From the NCBI GenBank assembly GCA_902805735.1, contig CADCTW010000203.1:1-64000 (forward strand): DNA of 64,000 nt. The letters are read 5' to 3'. This stretch comes from an uncultured Gemmatimonadota bacterium (GTDB lineage Bacteria > Gemmatimonadota > Gemmatimonadetes > Longimicrobiales > Longimicrobiaceae). Numbering within the stretch: position 1 is the first letter of the stretch; the number at the start of each line of letters is the position of its first letter. The notes beneath the pieces are model-generated. The model ran no database searches, was not told the DNA's origin, and was given only the letters and a program-made list of their open reading frames with translations. Shown here piece by piece: positions 8,734-17,331 of this stretch. The translations under genes were made by a program, and so were the position numbers.

Positions 8734-9552
8734 ATGGAACTGCACGGCTCCACCCGTGAAGACGCGCCTCCCCGTACCCCCGGGTTCCGGATGCTGGGGG
8801 TCCATTTCGACCTGCTGACCACGGACAAGCTGCACCAGGCGGTGGTGGACGCGGTCGAGTCGGACCAGCGGTGGGTGATCGGCGGGCACAACATGCACAG
8901 CATCTACCTGTGCCACCACGATCCCAAGATGCGGCGCTTCTACGAGCGCTCGCACTGGACGTTCCTGGACGGGATGCCCCTGGTGTGGCTGGCCCACTCC
9001 CTGGGGATGCCCGCCCGCCGGGAGCACCGCCACGCGCCGGTGGACTGGATGCCCGGCCTGCTGGCCATCGCGGCCGAGAAGGGGTGGCGGGTGTTCTTTT
9101 TGGGGTCGGAGCCCGGCGTGGGGGAGCGCGGCGCCGCCAACCTGGTCGCGCGCTTTCCGGGGCTGGATCTGCGCACCCATCACGGCTTCTTCGACGCCAC
9201 GCCGGGGAGCGCGGAGGCGGAGGCGGTGCTGGAGGAGATCCGCGCGTGGCGGCCCAACATCCTGGCCGTGTGCATGGGGATGCCGCGCCAGGAGCACTGG
9301 ATCGTGGACCACCTGGACCGGCTGGATGCCAACGTGGTCTTCAACCTGGGCGCCCTGATGGACCTCTTCGCCGGCGAGCTCCCCATCCCGCCGCGCTGGG
9401 TGGGTCAGGTGGGAATGGAGTGGCTCTACCGCCTCTGCTCGCACCCGCGCCGCGTGTGGCGCCGCTACCTGCTGGAGCCCTGGTTCCTCCTCCCGCACCT
9501 CGCCCGCGACCTGAAAAGCGGCTCTCACGGAGGCACAGAGACACGGAGATGA
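8734..9552 (+). CDS. WecG/TagA/CpsF family glycosyltransferase, second copy
   Basis: A 272-aa GT26 enzyme with the full motif set: IGGHNMHSIYL near 45, LDGMPLVWLAHSLG near 78, VFFLGSEPGVGE near 118, CMGMPRQEHWI near 180 and FNLGALMDLFAGE near 203. It differs clearly from the 4429-5208 copy, so the two probably act on different acceptors or are old paralogues. ATG 8734 is preceded by GAGGAAG; GTG 8722 is an alternative. It is divergent from the GH5 gene across about 200 bp that must hold both promoters. Its last residues (SHGGTETRR) and stop come from the adjoining intergenic repeat. Confidence 0.9.
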   Translation: MELHGSTREDAPPRTPGFRMLGVHFDLLTTDKLHQAVVDAVESDQRWVIGGHNMHSIYLCHHDPKMRRFYERSHWTFLDGMPLVWLAHSLGMPARREHRHAPVDWMPGLLAIAAEKGWRVFFLGSEPGVGERGAANLVARFPGLDLRTHHGFFDATPGSAEAEAVLEEIRAWRPNILAVCMGMPRQEHWIVDHLDRLDANVVFNLGALMDLFAGELPIPPRWVGQVGMEWLYRLCSHPRRVWRRYLLEPWFLLPHLARDLKSGSHGGTETRR

Positions 9553-9584
9553 ATTCGTCTCCGTGCCTCTGTGCCTCTGTGTGA
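9523..9584. repeat. CTCTGTGY palindromic repeat, copy 2
   Basis: Full two-arm copy at the convergent junction of the second WecG-type gene and the GH8 gene. The plus-strand stop at 9550-9552 lies in its spacer. Confidence 0.85.
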
Positions 9585-9591
9585 CATTTCT

Positions 9592-10722
9592 TTACGGAAC
9601 CCGCGGCGCCGGCATCCCTCCGCTCGCGAAGAGGAGAGCCAGCAGGCGCAGCGAGTCCCCGTAGTAGCCGCTGTCGCGGAGCTGCAACGTTTCGTTCCAC
9701 ATGACGCGCCGGTAGCGCGCGTCGGGGGAAACGACGGCTCCGGCGGCGGCCGGCGCGATGAACGATGGCCCCGCCGGGCCCTTCCCCGTCGGGCGCCCGT
9801 CCAGCTGGTAGCCGTCGCGCAGGTCGCGGACGCCCACGCGCTGGAAGAAGCGGTTGAGCAGGCGCAGGTGATGCTGCGCGCGGCGGTCGCAGTGCCAGGC
9901 GGCGTCCATGGCCAGGCGCCAGGGGATGCGCGCGGAGCCGTAGTCGTAGAGGAACGCGAAGTCGCCGCCCGCGCGGTCGCCCGCCGCGGTGGTCCACCCC
10001 GGGAGGAGCCCCGTGGCGGGCGAGTGGCGCGCCACCACCCGCGACAGGACGGCGTAGGAGACGTCGGCCACCCGGTTCCAGCGCGGCTCGCGGGTGTAGC
10101 GGGCGAACACGTGGTAGTAGGCGGGCGCGAAGTACGACGCGTTGGTCACCCGCGAGCCGCCCCACACGTCGCCGGGCTTCAGCACGTCCGTTCCCGGCTC
10201 CACCGCGTGGCGCAGGATGCTGCGGATCAGCGCGTGCGCGTCGCCGCGGTAGCCGCCCCAGCGCGCGTCCGCCACCACCAGCGCGAACGCGATGTCCTGG
10301 TCGCCGTCGGTGGCGGCGTTGGGGTCGGGGACGCGGCCGTCGGGGGTGATCTCCCACGACATCATCCCGCGCGGGTTGCGGTGCCGCCTGGCGTAGCGCC
10401 ACAGACCGTCGAAGGCGGCTCGGTCGCCCAGGTAGGCGGCGAGGAGCATCCCGTAGCCCATAGACTCGGAGGTGGTCGCGCCGCCCTTGTAGCCGGGCAT
10501 CTTCACCCGCAGGTCGCGCCCCGCGCCCTCGCTCGTGAGGTACCTGCGCTTCCACTCCGCGTAGCTGCGGCGGATCTCCGCGCGCGCGGCGGCCGCGTCC
10601 GGCGCCATGGAGGCGGCGCAGGGATATGCCGCGGGGGCCTGCGCCTGGGCCGGAGGGGGCGCCGGCGCGCCGGAATCGCACGCGGCGAGCAGGACCGCCG
10701 CCGCGAGAACGCGAGGCCTCAT
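9592..10722 (-). CDS. GH8 glycoside hydrolase lipoprotein
   Basis: A 376-aa secreted protein: signal peptide with lipobox LLAAC, a proline/alanine linker, then one GH8 (alpha6/alpha6) domain, the family of bacterial cellulases of the BcsZ type. The general acid lies in TSESMGYGMLLAAY near 90 and the base region in ATDGDQDIAFALVVAD near 140; WRLAMDAAWHCD near 266 is another family block. Length is close to typical GH8 cellulases. It is divergent from the kinase-type gene at 10897. With the second GH8 and the GH5 gene it suggests extracellular trimming of a beta-glucan polymer. Confidence 0.9.
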   Translation of the reverse strand: MRPRVLAAAVLLAACDSGAPAPPPAQAQAPAAYPCAASMAPDAAAARAEIRRSYAEWKRRYLTSEGAGRDLRVKMPGYKGGATTSESMGYGMLLAAYLGDRAAFDGLWRYARRHRNPRGMMSWEITPDGRVPDPNAATDGDQDIAFALVVADARWGGYRGDAHALIRSILRHAVEPGTDVLKPGDVWGGSRVTNASYFAPAYYHVFARYTREPRWNRVADVSYAVLSRVVARHSPATGLLPGWTTAAGDRAGGDFAFLYDYGSARIPWRLAMDAAWHCDRRAQHHLRLLNRFFQRVGVRDLRDGYQLDGRPTGKGPAGPSFIAPAAAGAVVSPDARYRRVMWNETLQLRDSGYYGDSLRLLALLFASGGMPAPRVP

Positions 10723-10896
10723 GGTAGTTCCGGGTTCAACGGTGGCGACCGCGCGATCTGCCGTCAGGAGCTACGGAGATCGCTCCTGGCCGTGAGGGGG
10801 TCGGAGCGGGGGCGACACGAAAACATCCTCGTCCGCCCCGAAGTCAAGTTCCGTACCGATTCGCCCTCCCCCCGCCGCGACGCTAACTTGCGTCCC

Positions 10897-11511
10897 ATGG
10901 ATCCTCTCCGCGTGAGCGAAGCACCGCGCGCCGCGGCCCCGCGGGGCCTGCGGCGCGAGATGGGACGCAAGGCGTTCCACGTGTCGTCCGTGGCCCTCCC
11001 GGCGCTGGTGTGGGTGCTTCCCCGCCCCTTTGCGGTGGCGGGGCTGCTGGGCGTCGCGCTGACGGCGGTGGCCGTGGACTTCACGCGCCTCCAGTTCCGC
11101 TGGGCGCGCTTCCACTTCCTTCGCCGCACGCGCACCCTGCTGCGCACGCACGAGCGCCACGGCTTCGCGGGCGCCACCTACATGGTGGCCGCGTACGCCG
11201 TGGCGCTCCTCCTCTTCCCCACCCCCGTCGCCGTGGCGGGGATGCTCTACAACGGCCTGGGCGACGCCTCGGCCGCGCTGGTGGGCAAGCGCTTCGGCCG
11301 CCACCGCACCTCGTGGGGCAAGAGCTGGGAGGGCTTCGCCGCCGCCCTGGCCGTCAACCTGGCCATCGGCCTCCTCCTCCCCGGCATCCCCGTCCCCGCC
11401 GCCCTCCTCGGCGCTCTCGCGGGCGCCGTCCTCGAGTTCCTCCCCCTCCCCTTCGACGACAACCTGCGCGTCACCCTGGGCGGCGCCACGGCGCTCTGGC
11501 TGAGCATCTGA
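10897..11511 (+). CDS. Diacylglycerol/dolichol/phytol kinase family membrane protein
   Basis: A 204-aa multi-pass membrane protein resembling the SEC59/DGK1/VTE5 family, which phosphorylates lipid alcohols with CTP or a similar donor. The conserved GRKAFHVSSVALPALV segment near residues 20-35 and the GDASAALVGKRFG and GKSWEGF motifs near 120 and 137 are the family's signature. The ATG at 10897 starts just before the first conserved block. The neighbouring extracellular polysaccharide genes suggest a role in polyprenol-phosphate supply, but this is only inferred from context. Confidence 0.8.
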   Translation: MDPLRVSEAPRAAAPRGLRREMGRKAFHVSSVALPALVWVLPRPFAVAGLLGVALTAVAVDFTRLQFRWARFHFLRRTRTLLRTHERHGFAGATYMVAAYAVALLLFPTPVAVAGMLYNGLGDASAALVGKRFGRHRTSWGKSWEGFAAALAVNLAIGLLLPGIPVPAALLGALAGAVLEFLPLPFDDNLRVTLGGATALWLSI

Positions 11512-11520
11512 GATTCTGTT

Positions 11521-11547
11521 CTCTGTGCCTCTGTGCCTCTGTGTGAG
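11521..11547. repeat. CTCTGTGY repeat, single arm, copy 3
   Basis: Three 8-bp units followed by GAG, only one arm. It lies between the stop codons of two convergent genes. Confidence 0.8.
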
Positions 11548-11556
11548 CCCCCGCTT

Positions 11557-13227
11557 TCACCACTTCGTCAGCGTGACCTCGTCCACCTGGAAGGTGCCGG
11601 AGTTGCGCACCTGGAACGCGAAGCCCCACACCTCGGCCCGGGTGAAGCCGTCGTTAGGCGCCCCCGCGGGCTGCCACGAGTTGCGCGTGAACGCCGTCCA
11701 TGGCACCGTGATCTCCCGCCACCCCGTCTGGTCGTCCACGAAGCCCCAGATGAACCCCTCGGAGGCGCCGGTGGCCGGATCCCGGTTCTCCAGCACCTCC
11801 ACCTGCACGTAGTTGCCGCTCGCGCTCCCCTTGAAGCGGAAGCGGAAGCCGGCCGTGTACCTCCAGTCCTGCGCCGTGGTGTACTCGCGGATCAGCCCGC
11901 CGTACGACCCGATGGAGTAGTCCAGCTTCATGGCGTACCGGCTGTCGCGCGCACCGGGAGCCACGCGCGTGGCCGTGGCGGTGGAAGCCGCGTCGGAGTA
12001 CCCCCTCCAGCCGGTCGTCTGCCCGTGCTCGAACGACTCGATCAGGGAATAGAACGGGTGCGGCATGTTGCCCGTGGCCAGCAGCAGCCCGAGCAACCGC
12101 AGGTGATCCACGAAGTAGCCCACGTCCCAGCTCGGCACGTCGGCCGCGTCGGTGTAGAACGTCTCCACGAACGCGCGGTCCGCCGACACGATGGAGCCCG
12201 CCGCCGCCATGGCGTTGAAGGTGTCGCTGTGCCAGGTGGGATTGCGCTCCACCCCTTCCAGGGTGTACTCGTCGCGGATGGCGGTGGGGCCGCCCTTCTC
12301 CACCCACAGCGCGTTCATGCGGTTGAGCCGGGCCCGCGCGTCGGGGTCGCAGTTCCACACCGCGTCCTTGGCCATCCGCCAGGGCACCCGGACGGCGTCG
12401 TAGCCGTAGACGTGGTCTTCCGGCTTGCGGAAGTGGGCCGCGGTGTCGCCGGCCACGGTGGACCAGTCCGGCAGGAGCCGGCGCCCTGGCTTGAAGGTCT
12501 CGATGGCGTTGAGCACCTGGTGCGAGCGCGCCGCCACGTCGTTCCAGCGGGAGTTGCCCGTATAGGTGGCGAACGCCTTGTAGTACGCGGGGTCGAAGTA
12601 CGAGGGGTTCACGTTGTCGTTGGAAGCCCACAGGCCCGCGTTGATCGTGTTGTCCGCCTCCACCCCGTAGGTGAGGAGCGAGTTGATCAGCGCGGTCGCG
12701 TCCGTCTTGTAGCCGCCCCAGCGGAAGTCGGCCACGATGAGGGCGAACGCCATGTCCTCGTCGCCGTCGGTGGCGAAATCGCCGCCGCCGGGCACCGTTC
12801 CGTCGGCCAGGATCTCCCAGGGCATCAGCGTGTGCCCGCGCGACCCGTCGTGGTAGCTCCTGGCGTACCGCCACAGCCCGTCGAAGGTCGTCTGGTCGCT
12901 GAAGTAGGCCGAGAGGAGCATGCCGTAGCCGATCCCCTCCGAGAAGGTGCGGGAGGTGTTGTCGTTCATCGCCGACAGCACGCGCAGGTTGGCGCCGGCG
13001 GTCCGCACGTACTTCGCCTTCCAATCCGCGTACAGCTCGTCGAGCCGCTGGTTGGCCGCGGCCTGGTCGGGGGCGATGCTGGTGTGGCAGGCGTATGCGT
13101 AGCCGGAACGGGAGCCGCTCGCCAGCAGGCGCGGCTCCACCGGCGCGCCGGGGCCGGCCCCGGTGATGCCGTCCTGGCAGGCGGCGAGGGCCGCCGCCGC
13201 AAGCACGGCCGCGAATTGTTTCCGCAT
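11557..13227 (-). CDS. GH8 glycoside hydrolase with C-terminal carbohydrate-binding domain
   Basis: A 556-aa secreted lipoprotein: signal peptide with LAAC lipobox, a GH8 domain at about 45-385 and a C-terminal beta-sandwich at about 395-556 resembling CBM11/CIA30 galactose-binding folds. Catalytic blocks are FSEGIGYGMLLSAY near 100 and FATDGDEDMAFALIVAD near 150. ATG 13227 is preceded by GGAGGT at good spacing. It is a paralogue of the gene at 9592, from which it is separated by the lipid-kinase gene, but adds the binding domain, so the two probably act on soluble versus attached polymer. Confidence 0.9.
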   Translation of the reverse strand: MRKQFAAVLAAAALAACQDGITGAGPGAPVEPRLLASGSRSGYAYACHTSIAPDQAAANQRLDELYADWKAKYVRTAGANLRVLSAMNDNTSRTFSEGIGYGMLLSAYFSDQTTFDGLWRYARSYHDGSRGHTLMPWEILADGTVPGGGDFATDGDEDMAFALIVADFRWGGYKTDATALINSLLTYGVEADNTINAGLWASNDNVNPSYFDPAYYKAFATYTGNSRWNDVAARSHQVLNAIETFKPGRRLLPDWSTVAGDTAAHFRKPEDHVYGYDAVRVPWRMAKDAVWNCDPDARARLNRMNALWVEKGGPTAIRDEYTLEGVERNPTWHSDTFNAMAAAGSIVSADRAFVETFYTDAADVPSWDVGYFVDHLRLLGLLLATGNMPHPFYSLIESFEHGQTTGWRGYSDAASTATATRVAPGARDSRYAMKLDYSIGSYGGLIREYTTAQDWRYTAGFRFRFKGSASGNYVQVEVLENRDPATGASEGFIWGFVDDQTGWREITVPWTAFTRNSWQPAGAPNDGFTRAEVWGFAFQVRNSGTFQVDEVTLTKW

Positions 13228-13374
13228 CGGGTACCTCCACGGATGGGCCCGGGCGGGCCGACACACCATGGAAGGACCCGCATCTTCAGGCAGTAGGCAC
13301 CCAGGTGGCAATCCGTGTGCCTCTCCGCTCAAAATTCGGCTCCAACTGAAACACGGCGGCGGGGCGAAAGCTTG

Positions 13375-13394
13375 TCTCCGTGCGTCCCTGTGAG
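13375..13394. repeat. CTCTGTGY repeat, degenerate single arm, copy 4
   Basis: A short decayed arm just past the 3' end of the minus-strand transporter gene at 13400. Confidence 0.6.
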
Positions 13395-13399
13395 CCCAT

Positions 13400-14704
13400 C
13401 TACCTCAGCGACGTCGCGATCACCTCGCGCACGCCGTGGCCCTCCACGCGCGTGACCTCGAAGCGCACGGCGTCGTACTCCACCGTGTCGCCCACCACCG
13501 GCGGGCGCTCCAGCTCGGCCAGCACCAGGCCGCTGACGGTGTCCACCTCGTCGTGCTCCAGGACGACGCCCAGGAAGTCGCCTACCTCGCCCAGCCGCAC
13601 GGTGCCCTCCGCGACCACGCGGCCCTGCTCGTCGCGGTACACCTCGGGGCGGTCGTGCAGGCCCTCTTCGATCTCGCCCACCACCTCCTCGAAGAGGTCC
13701 TCGATGGTCACGATCCCCGCCGTGCCGCCGTGCTCGTCCATCACCACGGCGAGCTGGGTGCGGGCGGCGCGCATGGCCGTGAGCACCGTGTCGATGTCCG
13801 CGGACTCGGGTACGTAGGGCACGGGGCGCGCGTCGTTGGCGTGCACGGCGCGGCGCGAGCGCAGGCGGTGGAAGAGGTCCTTGATGTGGACCATCCCCAC
13901 GATGCGGTCCAGGCTCCCGTCGTAGATGGGATAGCGCGTGTGCGGCTTGCTGCGCACGATGCGCGTGACCTCGTCGAACGAGGCGCCCAGGGGGATGCCG
14001 TGGATCCGCACGCGCGGCACCATCACCTCGCCGGCCGTGAGGTCGCCCAGCTCCAGGAGCTCCTGCACCACGTTGGCGGTGTCGCGCCGCAGCATCCCCC
14101 CCGCCTCGCTTTCGCGGATGATGTACTGCAGCTCCTCGGGGGTGCGCACCTGCTCCGGCTGCGTGGCCGCGCGGTCGATGCCGAAGAGGCGCAGCAGCGC
14201 GTTCCCCAGGTAGGAAAGGACGATGATGAGCAGGATGGAGATGCGCTGCACCAGCAGCAGCACGGGCGTCACCCAGAGCACCGTGCCCTCCGCCTGCTGC
14301 AGCGCGATGGACTTGGGGATCATCTCCCCCAGCACGATGTGCAGGTAGGTGAGGATGATGACCGCCAGGATGCTGGCCAGCGTGTGCGCGGGGAGCCAGC
14401 GCCACTCCCCCACCCCGGCCGCGTGCAGCCCGCCGCCGATGGCCTCGGCCAGCTTGTGCTCGCCGTACATCCCCAGCCCCAGCGACGCCACGGTGATCCC
14501 GAGCTGCGCCGTGGCGATGTAGCGGTCGCGCCGGCGGTTGTCGCGCAGGATGCCCAGCACCGTGCGCGCCACGCGGTCGCCGGCGGCGGCGCGGCGCTCG
14601 ATGGCCACGCGCGGCACGCCGACGATGGAGAACTCCGCGGCCACGAAGAGCCCGTTGGCCAGCACCAGCACCAGCACGATGACGGCGGTGATCAGCTCAC
14701 TCAT
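13400..14704 (-). CDS. CNNM/CorC (HlyC) family transporter
   Basis: A 434-aa membrane protein: an N-terminal DUF21/CNNM domain with four hydrophobic segments (1-190, including LANGLFVAAEFSIVG), a tandem CBS pair (about 215-335, MVPRVRIHG, PIYDGSLDRIVGMVHIKDLF, VVMDEHGGTAGIVTIEDLFEE) and a C-terminal CorC/HlyC transporter-associated domain. The family is linked to magnesium/cobalt efflux or to membrane-stress tolerance. Its start overlaps the stop of the next gene by 8 bp, so it is the second gene of a two-gene operon with a close paralogue. The CBS domains suggest adenine-nucleotide control. Confidence 0.92.
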   Translation of the reverse strand: MSELITAVIVLVLVLANGLFVAAEFSIVGVPRVAIERRAAAGDRVARTVLGILRDNRRRDRYIATAQLGITVASLGLGMYGEHKLAEAIGGGLHAAGVGEWRWLPAHTLASILAVIILTYLHIVLGEMIPKSIALQQAEGTVLWVTPVLLLVQRISILLIIVLSYLGNALLRLFGIDRAATQPEQVRTPEELQYIIRESEAGGMLRRDTANVVQELLELGDLTAGEVMVPRVRIHGIPLGASFDEVTRIVRSKPHTRYPIYDGSLDRIVGMVHIKDLFHRLRSRRAVHANDARPVPYVPESADIDTVLTAMRAARTQLAVVMDEHGGTAGIVTIEDLFEEVVGEIEEGLHDRPEVYRDEQGRVVAEGTVRLGEVGDFLGVVLEHDEVDTVSGLVLAELERPPVVGDTVEYDAVRFEVTRVEGHGVREVIATSLR

Positions 14705-16010
14705 CGGCCGCCTCCACGTCGCGCCGGGGCGCGGCGATCACCCAGGTGATGGCGTGGTGCTCCACGGCCTCCACCTCGAACTCCACCCCGTCGATCACGG
14801 TGCGCGCGCCGGGGTCCGGAACGCGCCCCAGCTCCTCCGTCACGCGCCCGCCCACCGTGTCCGACTCGCCGTCCAGCAGCACGCCGATCCACGGCTCCAC
14901 CTCGTCCAGCCGCAGGTAGCCGGGAAGCCGCACGCGCCCGTCGGGGAGCGCCTCGGGCCCCGGGTCCGCCTCCTTGAACTCGTCCGCGATCCCGCCCATC
15001 ACCTCGGTGAGCACGTCGTCCAGCGTCACCAGCCCGCTCACCCCCCCGAACTCGTCCAGCACCAGCGCCTGGTGGCTGCGCCCCTCGCGCATGCGGGCCA
15101 GCAGCGCCTCGGCCGTCACGTTCTCGGGGACGGAGAGGATGGGGCGCACCAGCGGCGCCAGCGAGGCCAGCGGCGCGGGGTCCAGGTGGCGCACGAACAG
15201 GTCGCGCGTGTGCAGCAGCCCCACGAAGTGGTCGATGTCGCCCTCGTACACCGGGAGGCGGGTGTAGGGCGAGGCGGCCAGGATCTCCATCGCCTCCTCC
15301 ACCGGCGTGGACAGCTCCACGGCGGCGATCTCCTGCCGGGGCACCATCAGGTGCCGCGCGGGGCGGATGCCCAGCTGCAGCGCCCGGCGCAGCCGCCGGT
15401 GCTCGTCCGCCTCCAGCAGCCCGCCGTCGCGGCTCTCGGCGATCAGCAGGTCGATCTCCTCGGGCGAGTGGATGTGGCCGTGCCCCACGGCCTTCATCCC
15501 CACCATGCGCAGCACGGCCGCCGCGCTCGCGTTCAGCATCCCCAAAAAGATGGAAAAGGCCGCGAGCGACCAGGTCATGGGGAGCACGGTGAAGCGCGCC
15601 ACCTCGGTGGGGCGGGCCAGCGCCAGGTACTTGGGCACCAGCTCGCTCAGCACCATCTGCGCGGCGGTCAGCACCACCAGCACCAGCACGGTGGCGGCCG
15701 AGGCGGCGGCGGCCTTCCCCATCCACCCCCACGCCACGAACATGGGCGCCAGCCGCACGGCGATGGTGGCCTGCGCGAAGGCGCCCACCAGCAGCGACGT
15801 GAGCGTGATCCCCATCTGGCTGGCCGAGATGTACCGGTCCAGCCGGACCGGGTCTTCCAGGATGGGGAGGAGGCGGATGGAAAGGGCGTCGCCGTCTTCC
15901 GCGCGCTGGCGGATGCGGCTGCGGCGCACCGAAACGGCCGCGAATTCCGCGGCCACGTAGAAGGCGGTCAGCACCACGAGCACCGCGACGACCAGCAGGG
16001 GCCCCAGCAT
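14697..16010 (-). CDS. CNNM/CorC (HlyC) family transporter, paralogue
   Basis: A 437-aa protein with the same order as its neighbour: DUF21/CNNM membrane domain (LTAFYVAAEFAAVSV at the start), tandem CBS domains (TRLPVYEGDIDHFVGLLHTRDLF, LVLDEFGGVSGLVTLDDVL) and a C-terminal transporter-associated domain (WIGVLLDGESDTVGGRVTEELG). ATG 16010 is preferred over upstream in-frame starts because it begins exactly at the first membrane helix. Adjacent tandem copies of this family are common and may form hetero-oligomers. The transported ion is not readable from sequence. Confidence 0.92.
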   Translation of the reverse strand: MLGPLLVVAVLVVLTAFYVAAEFAAVSVRRSRIRQRAEDGDALSIRLLPILEDPVRLDRYISASQMGITLTSLLVGAFAQATIAVRLAPMFVAWGWMGKAAAASAATVLVLVVLTAAQMVLSELVPKYLALARPTEVARFTVLPMTWSLAAFSIFLGMLNASAAAVLRMVGMKAVGHGHIHSPEEIDLLIAESRDGGLLEADEHRRLRRALQLGIRPARHLMVPRQEIAAVELSTPVEEAMEILAASPYTRLPVYEGDIDHFVGLLHTRDLFVRHLDPAPLASLAPLVRPILSVPENVTAEALLARMREGRSHQALVLDEFGGVSGLVTLDDVLTEVMGGIADEFKEADPGPEALPDGRVRLPGYLRLDEVEPWIGVLLDGESDTVGGRVTEELGRVPDPGARTVIDGVEFEVEAVEHHAITWVIAAPRRDVEAADE

Positions 16011-16275
16011 CAGCGGGGGCGCAGACCGGCGGGCGAGGCCGCGAAGGTAAACAAGGGGACGGGGGCTGGGGTCCGGGGGAGCACCTGGGCGCGGCGGGCG
16101 CCGGCCGCAGGGCACGCGGCGGGGCACGCGCCGCGCTTCCGCACCCCCTGCACGCACGGAACATTCCGCGCCGCCTTGCGTACGCCCCGCCGCGCGGCCA
16201 ACTTTTGTGGATATTCCTTTTGCAGGGGGCACCCCGGCGGCCGCCGCCGTCCCGGACCCGCCCCAGGAGACGCGA

Positions 16276-17256
16276 GTGACCGACCCGGTGACCGAGCTGA
16301 GCGACCGGCTCCGCGACCGCATCCTCAACGCCCTTCACCTGGGCCTCCTCCATCCCGGAGACCGCCTCCCCAGCATCCGCGCCCTGTGGCGCGAGATGGG
16401 GGTGGACCACAGAGTGGTGGCCCAGGCGTACCGCACGCTGGAAGACGAGGGGCTGGTGGAGGTGCGCGGCCGTTCCGGCGTGTACCTGGCGCCGCAGGAC
16501 CAGCTCGGTGGGGAGCTGCTGGCGGAAACGGCGCGGTGGATGGCGGGCGTGCTGGTGGAGGCGTGGAAGCGCCGCATGACGGTGCGCGAGGTGCCGGAGC
16601 TGCTCCGCCGCTGCACCACCACGCGCCGCATCCGCTGCGCGGTGGTGGAGAGCAACGAAGACCAGATGACGGCGTACTGCCACGAGCTGTCCAACGACTT
16701 CGGGCTGGACCCGGTGCCGGTGCACATCTCGCCCATCCCCCTCCCCCGCCCCGACCGCTCGGTGGAGTTCCACGGCGTGGAGGAGCAGCTCCGCGCGGTG
16801 GACATGGTGGTGACCACCAGCTACCACTCGCGCCTGGTGCGCAAGGCGGCGGAGAACGTGGGGATCCCCGCCGTGACCCTCACCGTCAACTCCGAGGTGG
16901 TGGACGTCATGCAGCGCCGCCTGCGCGAGAGCGGGGTGACCATCGTGGCCGCGGAGGCCGAGTTCGGCAACCGCATGCGCGCCATGTACACGGACCTCCT
17001 GGAGCGCCCCGAGCAGCTCCGCGTGGTCCTGGCCGACGACCCCGCCGGCATCGCCGCGCTGGACCCGCGCGAGCCCGTGATGCTGACCCGCGCCGCCCGC
17101 GCGCGCCTGGGCGAGGTTACCCTCCCCCTCCTGGTCCCCCACTCCCCCACCCTCTCCCCGCAGACCGCCCGCGAGATCCTGGGCCTGGTGATCCGCCTCA
17201 ACGTGGAAGCCTCGGCCCAGGGCGCCCGCACCATGGAAGGCACCGCGGACGCTTGA
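16276..17256 (+). CDS. GntR-family transcriptional regulator
   Basis: A 326-aa regulator with a GntR winged helix at about residues 5-75 (LHPGDRLPSIRALWREMGVDHRVVAQAYRTLEDEGLVEV broken over two helices), followed by about 250 residues that do not look like an aminotransferase, FCD or UTRA domain that I can name; segments such as VVTTSYHSRLVRKAAENVG recall a periplasmic-binding-like ligand fold. Start is GTG 16276, with AGGAGA 6 bp upstream; an ATG at 16207 would add an unsupported leader. It is divergent from the transporter pair, which is a plausible but unproven target. Confidence 0.85.
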   Translation: MTDPVTELSDRLRDRILNALHLGLLHPGDRLPSIRALWREMGVDHRVVAQAYRTLEDEGLVEVRGRSGVYLAPQDQLGGELLAETARWMAGVLVEAWKRRMTVREVPELLRRCTTTRRIRCAVVESNEDQMTAYCHELSNDFGLDPVPVHISPIPLPRPDRSVEFHGVEEQLRAVDMVVTTSYHSRLVRKAAENVGIPAVTLTVNSEVVDVMQRRLRESGVTIVAAEAEFGNRMRAMYTDLLERPEQLRVVLADDPAGIAALDPREPVMLTRAARARLGEVTLPLLVPHSPTLSPQTAREILGLVIRLNVEASAQGARTMEGTADA

Positions 17257-17258
17257 AT

Positions 17259-17322
17259 CTCACACAGAGACACAGAGGCACAGAGATAAGTTCATCTCTG
17301 TGCCTCTGTGTCTCTGTGTGAG
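17259..17322. repeat. CTCTGTGY palindromic repeat, copy 5
   Basis: Near-perfect copy: two three-unit arms around the spacer ATAAGTTCAT, at the convergent junction of the GntR gene and the secreted nuclease gene. Confidence 0.9.
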
Positions 17323-17331
17323 CCCTGCTTT

